NCBI GenBank assembly: GCA_002412885.1
Contig: DHVX01000026.1
Location: forward strand, 1 to 5,044
Reading direction: 5' to 3'
Source: Bacteroidales bacterium UBA5197
GTDB lineage: Bacteria > Bacteroidota > Bacteroidia > Bacteroidales > Lentimicrobiaceae
Length of the DNA: 5,044 nt
Shown: piece by piece, positions 1 to 5,044 of the stretch
Position numbering within the stretch: the first letter of the stretch is position 1
Layout: each line of letters starts with the position of its first letter
Made by a program: the position numbers and the translations under genes
The notes under the pieces: model-generated
The model's database searches: none
Told to the model about the DNA's origin: nothing
What the model saw: only the letters and a program-made list of their open reading frames with translations

Positions 1-881
1 TTGTCAGAACAGTAGCTTATGGCGGAGGGCTGATTATTAATGTTGGTCCTGCTGCCGATGGAAAAATTCCGCTGCTTCAGCAGGAGAGGATCGAATCTCT
101 TGGCAAATGGCTTGAAATAAATGGTGAAGCCATTTACGGCGCGACGCAGTGGAAAAAAAGCGGGGAAAATAAGCCTGTCAGACTTGAACGGACTGATGCT
201 CAGGTTAATTTTAACTGGGTTCGAAATTCACCGGGTTATCCGGTTATTGAAGATCATTTTACAGCCGAATGGACCGGATTCATCAAACCTGATTTTTCAG
301 AGCAATTTTCTTTTTCAGCTGCAGCTGACGATGGAATGCGTCTTTACATTGACGGAAAAATTGTTCTCGATCAATGGGAAACTGTTGCTGAAGGCACCGA
401 TTCAGAAGCCATGCGCGAAGCAAAAGCATCATCTGCAACCGGCAAAGTCAGAATGGAAAAGGGGAAATTCTATCCCATTAAGGTTGAATATCGCGAAGAT
501 GTTCAGAATGCATCCATTTCGCTGTCATGGGAAAGCAAATCTCTTGGCAAAGAAGTAATTCCTCAGCAAAATCTGTTTACAAAATCCGGGTTAACTCAAG
601 GCGATGGGCTGAATGGTTTGTATAAGTCAAAGCGGCAATATATTGCATATACCCACAACCACAACAACTTATATGCTGTTTGTTTTGAATGGCCGGGCAA
701 TAAACTGTTGTTGCCTGTTCCTCAACCACCAGCAGGATCAAAAATAAGTCTGCTTGGCCGCGAAGAGCCTCTCCCGTGGAAGCATCAGAATGGTCTGCTT
801 CAGATAGATCTGAGTGCAGTTTCGTACAACGAAATGCCTGGTCATTATGCCTGGACTTTCAGGATTGAAGGAATAGATTAA
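1..881 (+). CDS. Alpha-L-fucosidase (GH29), C-terminal part with inserted PA14 domain; 5' end outside window
   Basis: The reading frame is open from the window edge (first full codon at 3) to TAA at 879-881, giving 292 residues. Residues about 1-50 match the end of the GH29 catalytic domain, with a GGGLIINVGPAADG stretch followed by EINGEAIYGATQW, the usual GH29 'LLNVGP..DG ... NGEAIYG' pattern. Residues about 67-192 look like a PA14 domain: aromatic FNW start, a DDGMRLYIDG core at 109-118, DQW at 123-125 and a YPIKVEY strand near 157-163. Residues about 208-290 resemble the fucosidase C-terminal beta-sandwich (YIAYTHNHNNLYAVCFEWP). GH29 enzymes release terminal alpha-L-fucose with retention; PA14 domains are often glycan-binding. 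The catalytic nucleophile and any signal peptide lie upstream, so activity and export cannot be judged. The next gene, a GH92 mannosidase, starts 70 bases downstream in the same direction, suggesting one operon. The GH29 assignment is firm; PA14 is likely; exact domain limits are estimates. Confidence 0.87.
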   Translation, partial: VRTVAYGGGLIINVGPAADGKIPLLQQERIESLGKWLEINGEAIYGATQWKKSGENKPVRLERTDAQVNFNWVRNSPGYPVIEDHFTAEWTGFIKPDFSEQFSFSAAADDGMRLYIDGKIVLDQWETVAEGTDSEAMREAKASSATGKVRMEKGKFYPIKVEYREDVQNASISLSWESKSLGKEVIPQQNLFTKSGLTQGDGLNGLYKSKRQYIAYTHNHNNLYAVCFEWPGNKLLLPVPQPPAGSKISLLGREEPLPWKHQNGLLQIDLSAVSYNEMPGHYAWTFRIEGID

Positions 882-923
882 GGAGGCAAACAGATGCTAA
901 ATTCAGTACCACAAACATTTTAA
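880..923 (+). promoter_or_regulatory. Strong Shine-Dalgarno and 9-codon mini-ORF in the GH29-GH92 gap
   Basis: AAGGAGG at 880-886 overlaps the fucosidase stop codon. It is followed after 7 bases by ATG at 894, which opens a nine-codon frame (MLNSVPQTF) closing with TAA at 921-923. The GH92 start lies 28 bases further on and has no comparable Shine-Dalgarno. The signal therefore serves the mini-ORF rather than the mannosidase. It could be a leader peptide or a translational coupling device, or simply chance. No Bacteroidota-type -7 element (TAnnTTTG) is visible in the gap, so read-through transcription from the fucosidase gene is the simplest model. Function is not established. Confidence 0.35.
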
Positions 924-951
924 CCAAAATTCCACGAAATACCAGTTGAAA

Positions 952-3891
952 ATGAGAAAAATCAGATTTCCTTTCTTTGTATTGATGGCAGTTTTAATGC
1001 TTTCAGGCTGTCAGCCGGCACCTGAAACCGGAGAGCCGGTTTCGTATGTTGATCCGTTTATCGGCACTGGCGGCCATGGCCACACCTACCCTGGAGCTAC
1101 TGTTCCGTTTGGAATGGTGCAGCTAAGTCCTCAAACCCGCCTCGATGGCTGGGACGGTTGCTCAGGGTATCATTTTACCGATAGCATAATGTATGGTTTT
1201 GCACATACTGCCCTTAATGGAACCGGGGTCAGCGATTACGGCGATATTCTTATTATGCCTGTAGTGGGTGAGCCTGTCTTTAAAAATACAGATTACAGTT
1301 CGCCTTTCAGCAAAAGAAACGAAATAGCTGAAGCCGGATATTACCGCGTATTGCTTGATAAACCGGATGTTTTGGCCGAACTGACTGCCACAACCCGTGT
1401 AGGTTACCACCGTTATACATTTCAGGCAAGCGATGCAGCAAATATCATCATCGACCTTCAGCACCGCGATCATGTACTGGAATCGTGGATTGAATTTGTG
1501 AGCGATACCGAAATCCGCGGAATGCGCCGTTCAACAAATTGGGCAAAGGATATGGTCTGGTATTTCCATATGGAGTTCTCAAAGCCATTTTCCCGCAAAG
1601 GAATTGCAATCAACGACACTTTACAGGAGGCAATTCAGCGCGCCGAAGGAACCAATATCAAGGCTTTTGCCGGCTTCTCAACCGAAGCAGGGGAGCAGAT
1701 CGAAGTTAAAGTTTCGCTCTCAGCAGTTGATTCTGACGGAGCTTACGAAAACCTGAGCGCAGAAATTCCCGGATGGAATTTTGATGAAATCAGGAAACAA
1801 AGTCAGGATACATGGAATAAGGAGCTGAGCAAAATAAAGGTTAAAGGCGGAAGCAAAGATCAGAACAAGGTTTTTTATTCAGCAATGTACCACGCTTTTC
1901 TGCAGCCCAATACCTTTATGGATGTTGACAAACGTTACCGCGGAATGGACAGGAATATCCACACAGCTGCTGACTTTACAAACTATACCGTTTTTTCGTT
2001 GTGGGATACTTACCGCACCTGGCATCCGTTGATGACCATCATTGAACAGGAGCGCACCAATGATTTTGTGAAAACCATGCTCAATATGTACGATAAGGGC
2101 GGATTACTTCCTGTATGGGAACTGGCCGGAAACGAAACCTGGTGTATGATCGGCAATCATGGCATTTCAGTTATTGCCGATGCATGGATGAAAGGCATCC
2201 GTGGTTATGACGGAAACAAAGCCCTTCAAGCCATGGTGCACAGCGCAAGTCAGGATCATTTCGGACTCGATGTTTACAAGAAGTATGGTTATATTCCGGG
2301 CGATAAAGAGCATGAGTCCATTTCAAAAACACTCGAATATGCCTACGACGACTGGTGTGTTGCCGTGATGGCCAAAGACATGGGCAGAGATGATGTTTAC
2401 CGCGAATACATCCGCAGGGCACAATCGTATAAAAATATATTTGATCCATCCACAGGTTTTATGCGTCCGCGACTGAACGGCAGCTGGCTCACCCCTTTCG
2501 ATCCAACCACAGTTGACTGGCATTTTACCGAAGCCAATTCGTTTCATTATAGTTACTATGTGCCTCAGGATGTTACCGGTTTTTATGAACTTCATGGGGG
2601 CAAGGACAAACTAGCCGCAAAGATTGACGAACTTTTCAACACAGAGGTTGAAGTTGGCGGCCGCGATATGAAAGACATAACCGGGCTTATCGGCCAGTAT
2701 GCGCAGGGCAATGAACCCAGCCATCACATGGCGTACCTCTATAATTTTGTCGGGCAACCCTGGAAAACACAGCAGCGTGTGCGACAGATTATGGATGAAT
2801 TTTACACCCCTCAGCCCGATGGACTTATTGGAAACGAAGACTGCGGACAAATGTCAGCATGGCTGATTATGAGTGCAATGGGATTCTATCCGGTAACACC
2901 GGGACAACCCGAATATGTCATCGGCACTCCATGGTTTCCCGAAATGGAAATCAACCTTGAGAACGGGAAAGTATTTAAAATTACAGCCAATAAGGTCTCA
3001 AAACAGAATTGTTACGTTCAATCGGTTACCCTTAACGGGGAAGCTTATCCAAAGTCGTATATCCTTCACAGCGACATAATGAATGGCGGGCATCTTGTTT
3101 TCGAAATGGGCAGCAAGCCCAACGAAAGCTGGGGTGTAGGTGAAGGAAATGAGCCGGTGACACACATCGGTGAAGAACTGATTCTACCGGTTCCTTACCT
3201 TGAAGCAAAAGATTCAAGAATAAAGGAGCCAATGCCGGTGAGTATTGCAACCATTATACCCGATTGTGAAATATATTACACATTGGATGGTTCAGTTCCC
3301 GATCGCAGTTCAGCACGTTATACAGCGCCGGTTATGCTCGACAAAACCACAACGCTGAAAGCCATTGCATGGAAAGATGGCGTGGGTTACAGCAATGCAA
3401 TTGAAGGGAATTTCACCAAAATTGATATAAGCCGTTCCGTAGAATTAAAATCAACATACCAGCAAAACTACAGTGCCGGCGGGCCTGAAGCCCTGATTGA
3501 CGGATTGCGCGGTGCCGGTAACTGGCGGCTTGGTGGCTGGCAGGGATATCAGGGAACTGATTTTGAAGCCATAGTTGACCTGGGAAGTAAAAAACCGGTT
3601 CGCAGGGTGGCTGCAGGCTTTATTCAGGATGTGCGCTCCTGGATATGGATGCCAAAAGAAGTTTCCTTCTTTATTTCTGATGATGGGATAAATTTCAAAC
3701 AGATTGCCAACATAAAAAATCAGGTAGCTGCCAACGATTACGAAATGCACGTTACTGATCTGGGTTCAAAAGTAAATGCATCTGGCAGATACATCAAAGT
3801 AAAAGCTGTGAATTTTGGCACCATTCCTGCCTGGCATCTGGGTGCCGGCGGACAAGCCTATATTTTTGTGGATGAGTTGATTGTGGAATAA
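952..3891 (+). CDS. Lipoprotein alpha-mannosidase (GH92) with chitobiase-type C-terminal and F5/8 type C domains
   Basis: The complete protein is 979 residues from ATG 952. An in-frame TTG at 946 is possible but adds only two residues. Residues 1-20 form a lipoprotein signal (MRKIR, hydrophobic core, lipobox LSGC with Cys20). The GH92 region spans about 30-728: YVDPFIGTGGHGHTYPGATV (32-51), GWDGCSGYH (66-74), LNGTGVSDYGD, GNETWCMIGNH (393-403), FTEANSFHYSYYVPQD (525-539), GNEPSHH (586-592) and GNEDCGQMSAW (627-637). GH92 enzymes are calcium-dependent, inverting exo-alpha-mannosidases. From family knowledge, Glu527 is the likely general acid and the acidic pair at 629-630 lies in the base region. 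Residues about 755-823 form a chitobiase/hexosaminidase C-terminal domain (EIYYTLDGSVPD). Residues about 829-979 form an F5/8 type C domain, probably sugar-binding. The protein would be anchored in the cell envelope and act on mannose-capped glycans after or alongside the upstream fucosidase. Linkage specificity is not resolved. No frameshift or internal stop is seen. Confidence 0.95.
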   Translation: MRKIRFPFFVLMAVLMLSGCQPAPETGEPVSYVDPFIGTGGHGHTYPGATVPFGMVQLSPQTRLDGWDGCSGYHFTDSIMYGFAHTALNGTGVSDYGDILIMPVVGEPVFKNTDYSSPFSKRNEIAEAGYYRVLLDKPDVLAELTATTRVGYHRYTFQASDAANIIIDLQHRDHVLESWIEFVSDTEIRGMRRSTNWAKDMVWYFHMEFSKPFSRKGIAINDTLQEAIQRAEGTNIKAFAGFSTEAGEQIEVKVSLSAVDSDGAYENLSAEIPGWNFDEIRKQSQDTWNKELSKIKVKGGSKDQNKVFYSAMYHAFLQPNTFMDVDKRYRGMDRNIHTAADFTNYTVFSLWDTYRTWHPLMTIIEQERTNDFVKTMLNMYDKGGLLPVWELAGNETWCMIGNHGISVIADAWMKGIRGYDGNKALQAMVHSASQDHFGLDVYKKYGYIPGDKEHESISKTLEYAYDDWCVAVMAKDMGRDDVYREYIRRAQSYKNIFDPSTGFMRPRLNGSWLTPFDPTTVDWHFTEANSFHYSYYVPQDVTGFYELHGGKDKLAAKIDELFNTEVEVGGRDMKDITGLIGQYAQGNEPSHHMAYLYNFVGQPWKTQQRVRQIMDEFYTPQPDGLIGNEDCGQMSAWLIMSAMGFYPVTPGQPEYVIGTPWFPEMEINLENGKVFKITANKVSKQNCYVQSVTLNGEAYPKSYILHSDIMNGGHLVFEMGSKPNESWGVGEGNEPVTHIGEELILPVPYLEAKDSRIKEPMPVSIATIIPDCEIYYTLDGSVPDRSSARYTAPVMLDKTTTLKAIAWKDGVGYSNAIEGNFTKIDISRSVELKSTYQQNYSAGGPEALIDGLRGAGNWRLGGWQGYQGTDFEAIVDLGSKKPVRRVAAGFIQDVRSWIWMPKEVSFFISDDGINFKQIANIKNQVAANDYEMHVTDLGSKVNASGRYIKVKAVNFGTIPAWHLGAGGQAYIFVDELIVE

Positions 3892-3896
3892 TTCCC

Positions 3897-3922
3897 AATT
3901 TCTAATTTCTAATTTAATTTCT
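3897..3922. repeat. Short AT-rich repeat of AATTTCT
   Basis: Six bases after the GH92 stop, AATTTCT occurs at 3897-3903 and 3904-3910, then a shortened AATTT (3911-3915), then AATTTCT again at 3916-3922. It is low-complexity intergenic sequence. Similar short AT-rich runs are, from memory, common between Bacteroidota genes. No function is claimed; slippage could change the copy number. Confidence 0.6.
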
Positions 3923-3981
3923 AAAGTTGTAGCAACGGTAAGTTGGTTTTTCAAATAGGGCACCTCTTCTGCCTGATAAAT

Positions 3982-4020
3982 GACCTAACAAGTTTTCTTC
4001 CAACTTGTTAGGTCTTCTTT
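3982..4020 (+). terminator. Probable rho-independent terminator downstream of the GH92 gene (hairpin 1)
   Basis: GACCTAACAAGTT (3982-3994) pairs perfectly over 13 bp with AACTTGTTAGGTC (4002-4014) around a 7-base TTCTTCC loop. On the plus strand it is followed by TTCTTTTT, a T-rich tract. It lies about 90 bases after the GH92 stop, so it could end the fucosidase-mannosidase transcript. On the minus strand the stem is the same but no T tract follows, so termination of the flippase transcript here is less convincing. This is the only one of the three hairpins with a fully paired stem. Confidence 0.65.
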
Positions 4021-4027
4021 TTATTTA

Positions 4028-4040
4028 TTCAACTGTTGAA
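4028..4040. repeat. 13-base palindrome TTCAAC-T-GTTGAA, copy 1
   Basis: A perfect 6-bp inverted repeat around a single central T lies 14 bases after the arm of hairpin 1. The same 13 bases recur unchanged in the second 70-bp unit at 4098-4110, but copy 3 ends before this point. With a one-base centre it is unlikely to fold as an RNA hairpin; as DNA it has the symmetry of a dimeric protein-binding site. No binding protein is implied by the neighbours. Confidence 0.5.
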
Positions 4041-4051
4041 ATGATGATTGT

Positions 4052-4090
4052 GACCTACCAAGTCTTCTTTCAACTTGTTAGGTCTTCTTT
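4052..4090 (+). terminator. Second tandem hairpin with one stem mismatch
   Basis: This is copy 2 of the hairpin. The arms GACCTACCAAGT (4052-4063) and ACTTGTTAGGTC (4073-4084) pair over 12 positions except for one C-T mismatch at arm position 7. TTCTTTATATTT follows on the plus strand. It may act as a back-up terminator behind hairpin 1, but it may equally be only a duplicated repeat copy. Confidence 0.4.
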
Positions 4091-4097
4091 ATATTTA

Positions 4098-4110
4098 TTC
4101 AACTGTTGAA
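4098..4110. repeat. 13-base palindrome TTCAAC-T-GTTGAA, copy 2
   Basis: This copy is identical to the one at 4028-4040 and sits at the same place in the second 70-bp unit. It adds no independent evidence of function, because the two full units are near-identical throughout this segment. Confidence 0.5.
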
Positions 4111-4121
4111 ATGATGATTGT

Positions 4122-4160
4122 GACCTACCAAGTTTTCTTCCAACTTGTGAGGTCTTCTTT
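4122..4160 (+). terminator. Third tandem hairpin with two stem mismatches
   Basis: This is copy 3 of the hairpin. The arms GACCTACCAAGTT (4122-4134) and AACTTGTGAGGTC (4142-4154) pair over 13 positions except for two adjacent mismatches (A-G and C-T) in the middle. TTCTTTATATTTT follows on the plus strand. It is the hairpin nearest the 3' end of the flippase gene, 36 bases from its stop codon, and would be the first met by leftward transcripts. The minus strand after it is not T-rich, so its role for that gene is uncertain. Confidence 0.35.
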
Positions 4161-4190
4161 ATATTTTGTTCTTCAAAAAAAATCCAATTT

Positions 4191-5044
4191 TCAACGCTCA
4201 TTCCTGCTTTCAGGCTTCTTTTTCCTGTCGATGAATCGTTTTACAAAACTCCAGTCCTCTTTCCCAAACCTGAAAATCTCTTTCACCGGCATTCCGCTGA
4301 TTCGCGAAAAAATAAAAAGATAAACCACAGATGCCAGGGAATAACTCAGGTTGGTTGCCATCACAGCACCGTTGGCGCCATATTCAGGAATCCAGAGGTA
4401 GTTTAAAACAACATTCAGAACCATTGCCGGAGCAAACGCTTTTATCGCGGCTTCGGGATGCCCGGTTCCGGCCAGTTGCCCGCTGAGGATGCGAAAAGTA
4501 ATAATCATCAGTATCCCGGGCATAATGGTTTGCATAACAAGAACGCTGGGAGTAAACTTTTCGCCAAATACAAGAGGAACCAGCCAAGGCGACAGAATAA
4601 CAATTCCGGCAGAAATAAATACGCCCAAAATCAGAGAAATCCGCAGCAGTCGCGCTGTACTTTCATTGAGTGCTTTTTTGTCAGATGCATTGGCGCTGCG
4701 GCTCATCACCACAATACTTATGGCAAGGGGAATCTGCCAGAGCAACTCAGCCATTGAAACGCCCAGAGCGTAAATTCCCACTTCACGGGGTTCTGAAAGT
4801 ACTTTCAGCAAGATCACATCAAGCCGATAGTTCAGTTGAATCGTGAGAAATGAGAGGGCGTAAACCACACCGGTTTTCAGCATTCGGCCGATTAGCGGGT
4901 TGCCTAACGAAATCCTTGTTTTAAACCGCCGGACAAGCATAGAAATGGCAACCACTGCAACTATAGTGTTAGCCAGCATCATGGATGCCACCGCACCAAA
5001 AAGCCCCATATTCAGGAAATAAACCATAATAATTGCCAGCACCA
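4191..5044 (-). CDS. Oligosaccharide flippase family (Wzx-like, MOP superfamily) membrane protein, C-terminal part; 5' end outside window
   Basis: The frame is open from the window edge to TGA (4193-4191), giving 283 residues. The GTG at 5042 is an internal Val codon, since the frame runs on and the sequence is already mid-membrane. Hydrophobic segments fall at about residues 1-8, 13-37, 58-80, 88-113, 133-158, 165-185, 203-218 and 224-246. The tail is basic and polar (KRFIDRKKKPESRNER) and probably cytoplasmic. The NYRLDVILLKVLSEPREVGIYALG stretch (71-94, two adjoining segments with Asp75) and the GANGAVMAT motif (222-230) are typical of polysaccharide-export flippases. Such proteins move undecaprenyl- or polyprenyl-linked sugar units across the inner membrane for capsule, O-antigen or related glycans. 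Full-length members are usually 400-500 residues, so about one third to two fifths is missing. It is convergent with the GH92 gene and probably belongs to a different transcription unit. The substrate is unknown; a MATE-type transporter is a less likely reading. Confidence 0.85.
   Translation of the reverse strand, partial: VLAIIMVYFLNMGLFGAVASMMLANTIVAVVAISMLVRRFKTRISLGNPLIGRMLKTGVVYALSFLTIQLNYRLDVILLKVLSEPREVGIYALGVSMAELLWQIPLAISIVVMSRSANASDKKALNESTARLLRISLILGVFISAGIVILSPWLVPLVFGEKFTPSVLVMQTIMPGILMIITFRILSGQLAGTGHPEAAIKAFAPAMVLNVVLNYLWIPEYGANGAVMATNLSYSLASVVYLFIFSRISGMPVKEIFRFGKEDWSFVKRFIDRKKKPESRNER

Larger units (their letters stand above)
3982..4166. repeat. Tandem array, about 2.6 copies of a 70-bp hairpin-containing unit
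   Basis: Copies start at 3982, 4052 and 4122, an exact 70-bp period. Copies 1 and 2 are full length and differ at four positions (unit positions 7, 13, 20 and 40). Copy 3 keeps the first 45 bases and stops at 4166. Each unit has three parts: a hairpin with 12-13-base arms (GACCTA[A/C]CAAGT and its partner), a T-rich tail (TTCTTT[T/A]TATTT), and, in the two full copies, a 13-base palindrome followed by ATGATGATTGT. The array fills most of the gap between the convergent GH92 and flippase genes and encodes no credible protein. It resembles intergenic palindromic repeats seen in Bacteroidota (from memory); whether it is dispersed in this genome cannot be told from one window. Confidence 0.93.

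Noticed and set aside
121..558. Plus-strand 145-codon frame at the left end
   Set aside because: It overlaps the GH29 frame throughout in another frame, and the GH29 frame shows clear family motifs.
946..951. TTG at 946 as the GH92 start
   Set aside because: ATG at 952 is two codons later, gives a normal lipoprotein signal and is the more usual start codon; neither has a clear ribosome site.
3933..3951. Weak stem CAAC-GGTAA-GTTG followed by GTTTTT as a GH92 terminator
   Set aside because: The stem is only 4 bp; hairpin 1 at 3982-4014 is far stronger.
3766..3963. Minus-strand 65-codon frame with an EIKLEIRNWE stretch
   Set aside because: The stretch is only the translation of the AATTTCT-type low-complexity repeat, and the rest lies antisense to the GH92 gene end.
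3982..4014. attC-like integron recombination site: ACCTAAC and GTTAGGT fit the RYYYAAC / GTTRRRY core boxes
   Set aside because: The whole palindrome is only 33 bases with a perfect stem and no inner L boxes or unpaired bases. Copies 2 and 3 break the AAC or GTT core, and no gene cassettes lie between copies.
3982..4166. CRISPR array
   Set aside because: There are only 2.6 copies, and the sequence between hairpins is itself repeated almost unchanged, so there are no unique spacers. No cas gene is seen.
4175..4191. Terminator for the flippase gene: T8 on the minus strand next to AAAAT-TGG-ATTTT
   Set aside because: The stem is five A-T pairs that share bases with the T run and the stop codon; too weak to call.
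4075..4323. Plus-strand 82-codon frame starting inside the repeats
   Set aside because: It begins in the hairpin array and runs antisense into the well-supported flippase gene; its protein has no recognisable feature.
4458..4773. Two overlapping plus-strand frames of about 95 codons
   Set aside because: Both are antisense to the flippase gene, lack recognisable domains and mirror each other in alternative frames.

Overview
The window looks like a carbohydrate-degradation locus from a member of the Bacteroidota, probably an environmental or gut Bacteroidales-type genome. This rests on four things: a GH29 fucosidase followed by a lipoprotein GH92 mannosidase; the GH92 carrying a C-terminal tail of the kind known from Bacteroidota hexosaminidases; little use of Shine-Dalgarno sequence at the GH92 start; and AT-rich intergenic DNA with palindromic repeats. 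The species cannot be named from this sequence.

Layout. Bases 1-881 (+) hold the C-terminal 292 residues of an alpha-L-fucosidase (GH29) with a PA14 domain set between the end of the catalytic domain and the C-terminal beta-sandwich. A 70-base gap (882-951) contains a strong Shine-Dalgarno serving a 9-codon mini-ORF but no visible promoter. Bases 952-3891 (+) encode a complete 979-residue lipoprotein alpha-mannosidase (GH92) with a chitobiase-type C-terminal domain and an F5/8-type C (discoidin-like) domain. Bases 3892-4190 are non-coding. They contain a short AATTTCT repeat and about 2.6 tandem copies of a 70-bp unit, each with a 13-bp-arm hairpin followed by a T-rich stretch. Bases 4191-5044 (-) hold the C-terminal 283 residues of a polytopic membrane protein of the oligosaccharide flippase (Wzx-like, MOP) type, convergent with the two glycosidase genes.

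How the genes fit together. The fucosidase and mannosidase lie in the same direction with a short gap and are probably co-transcribed. Together they suggest removal of terminal fucose and mannose from glycoprotein-type glycans (N-glycans) or another fucose/mannose-containing polymer. The flippase gene lies on the opposite strand and is more likely part of a separate surface-polysaccharide or envelope unit. The hairpin repeats lie where transcripts from the two directions would meet and plausibly terminate at least the rightward one.

I see no clearly new biological system. The most unusual structure is the tandem hairpin array at 3982-4166. The domain arrangements of the two glycosidases are the next most interesting points.
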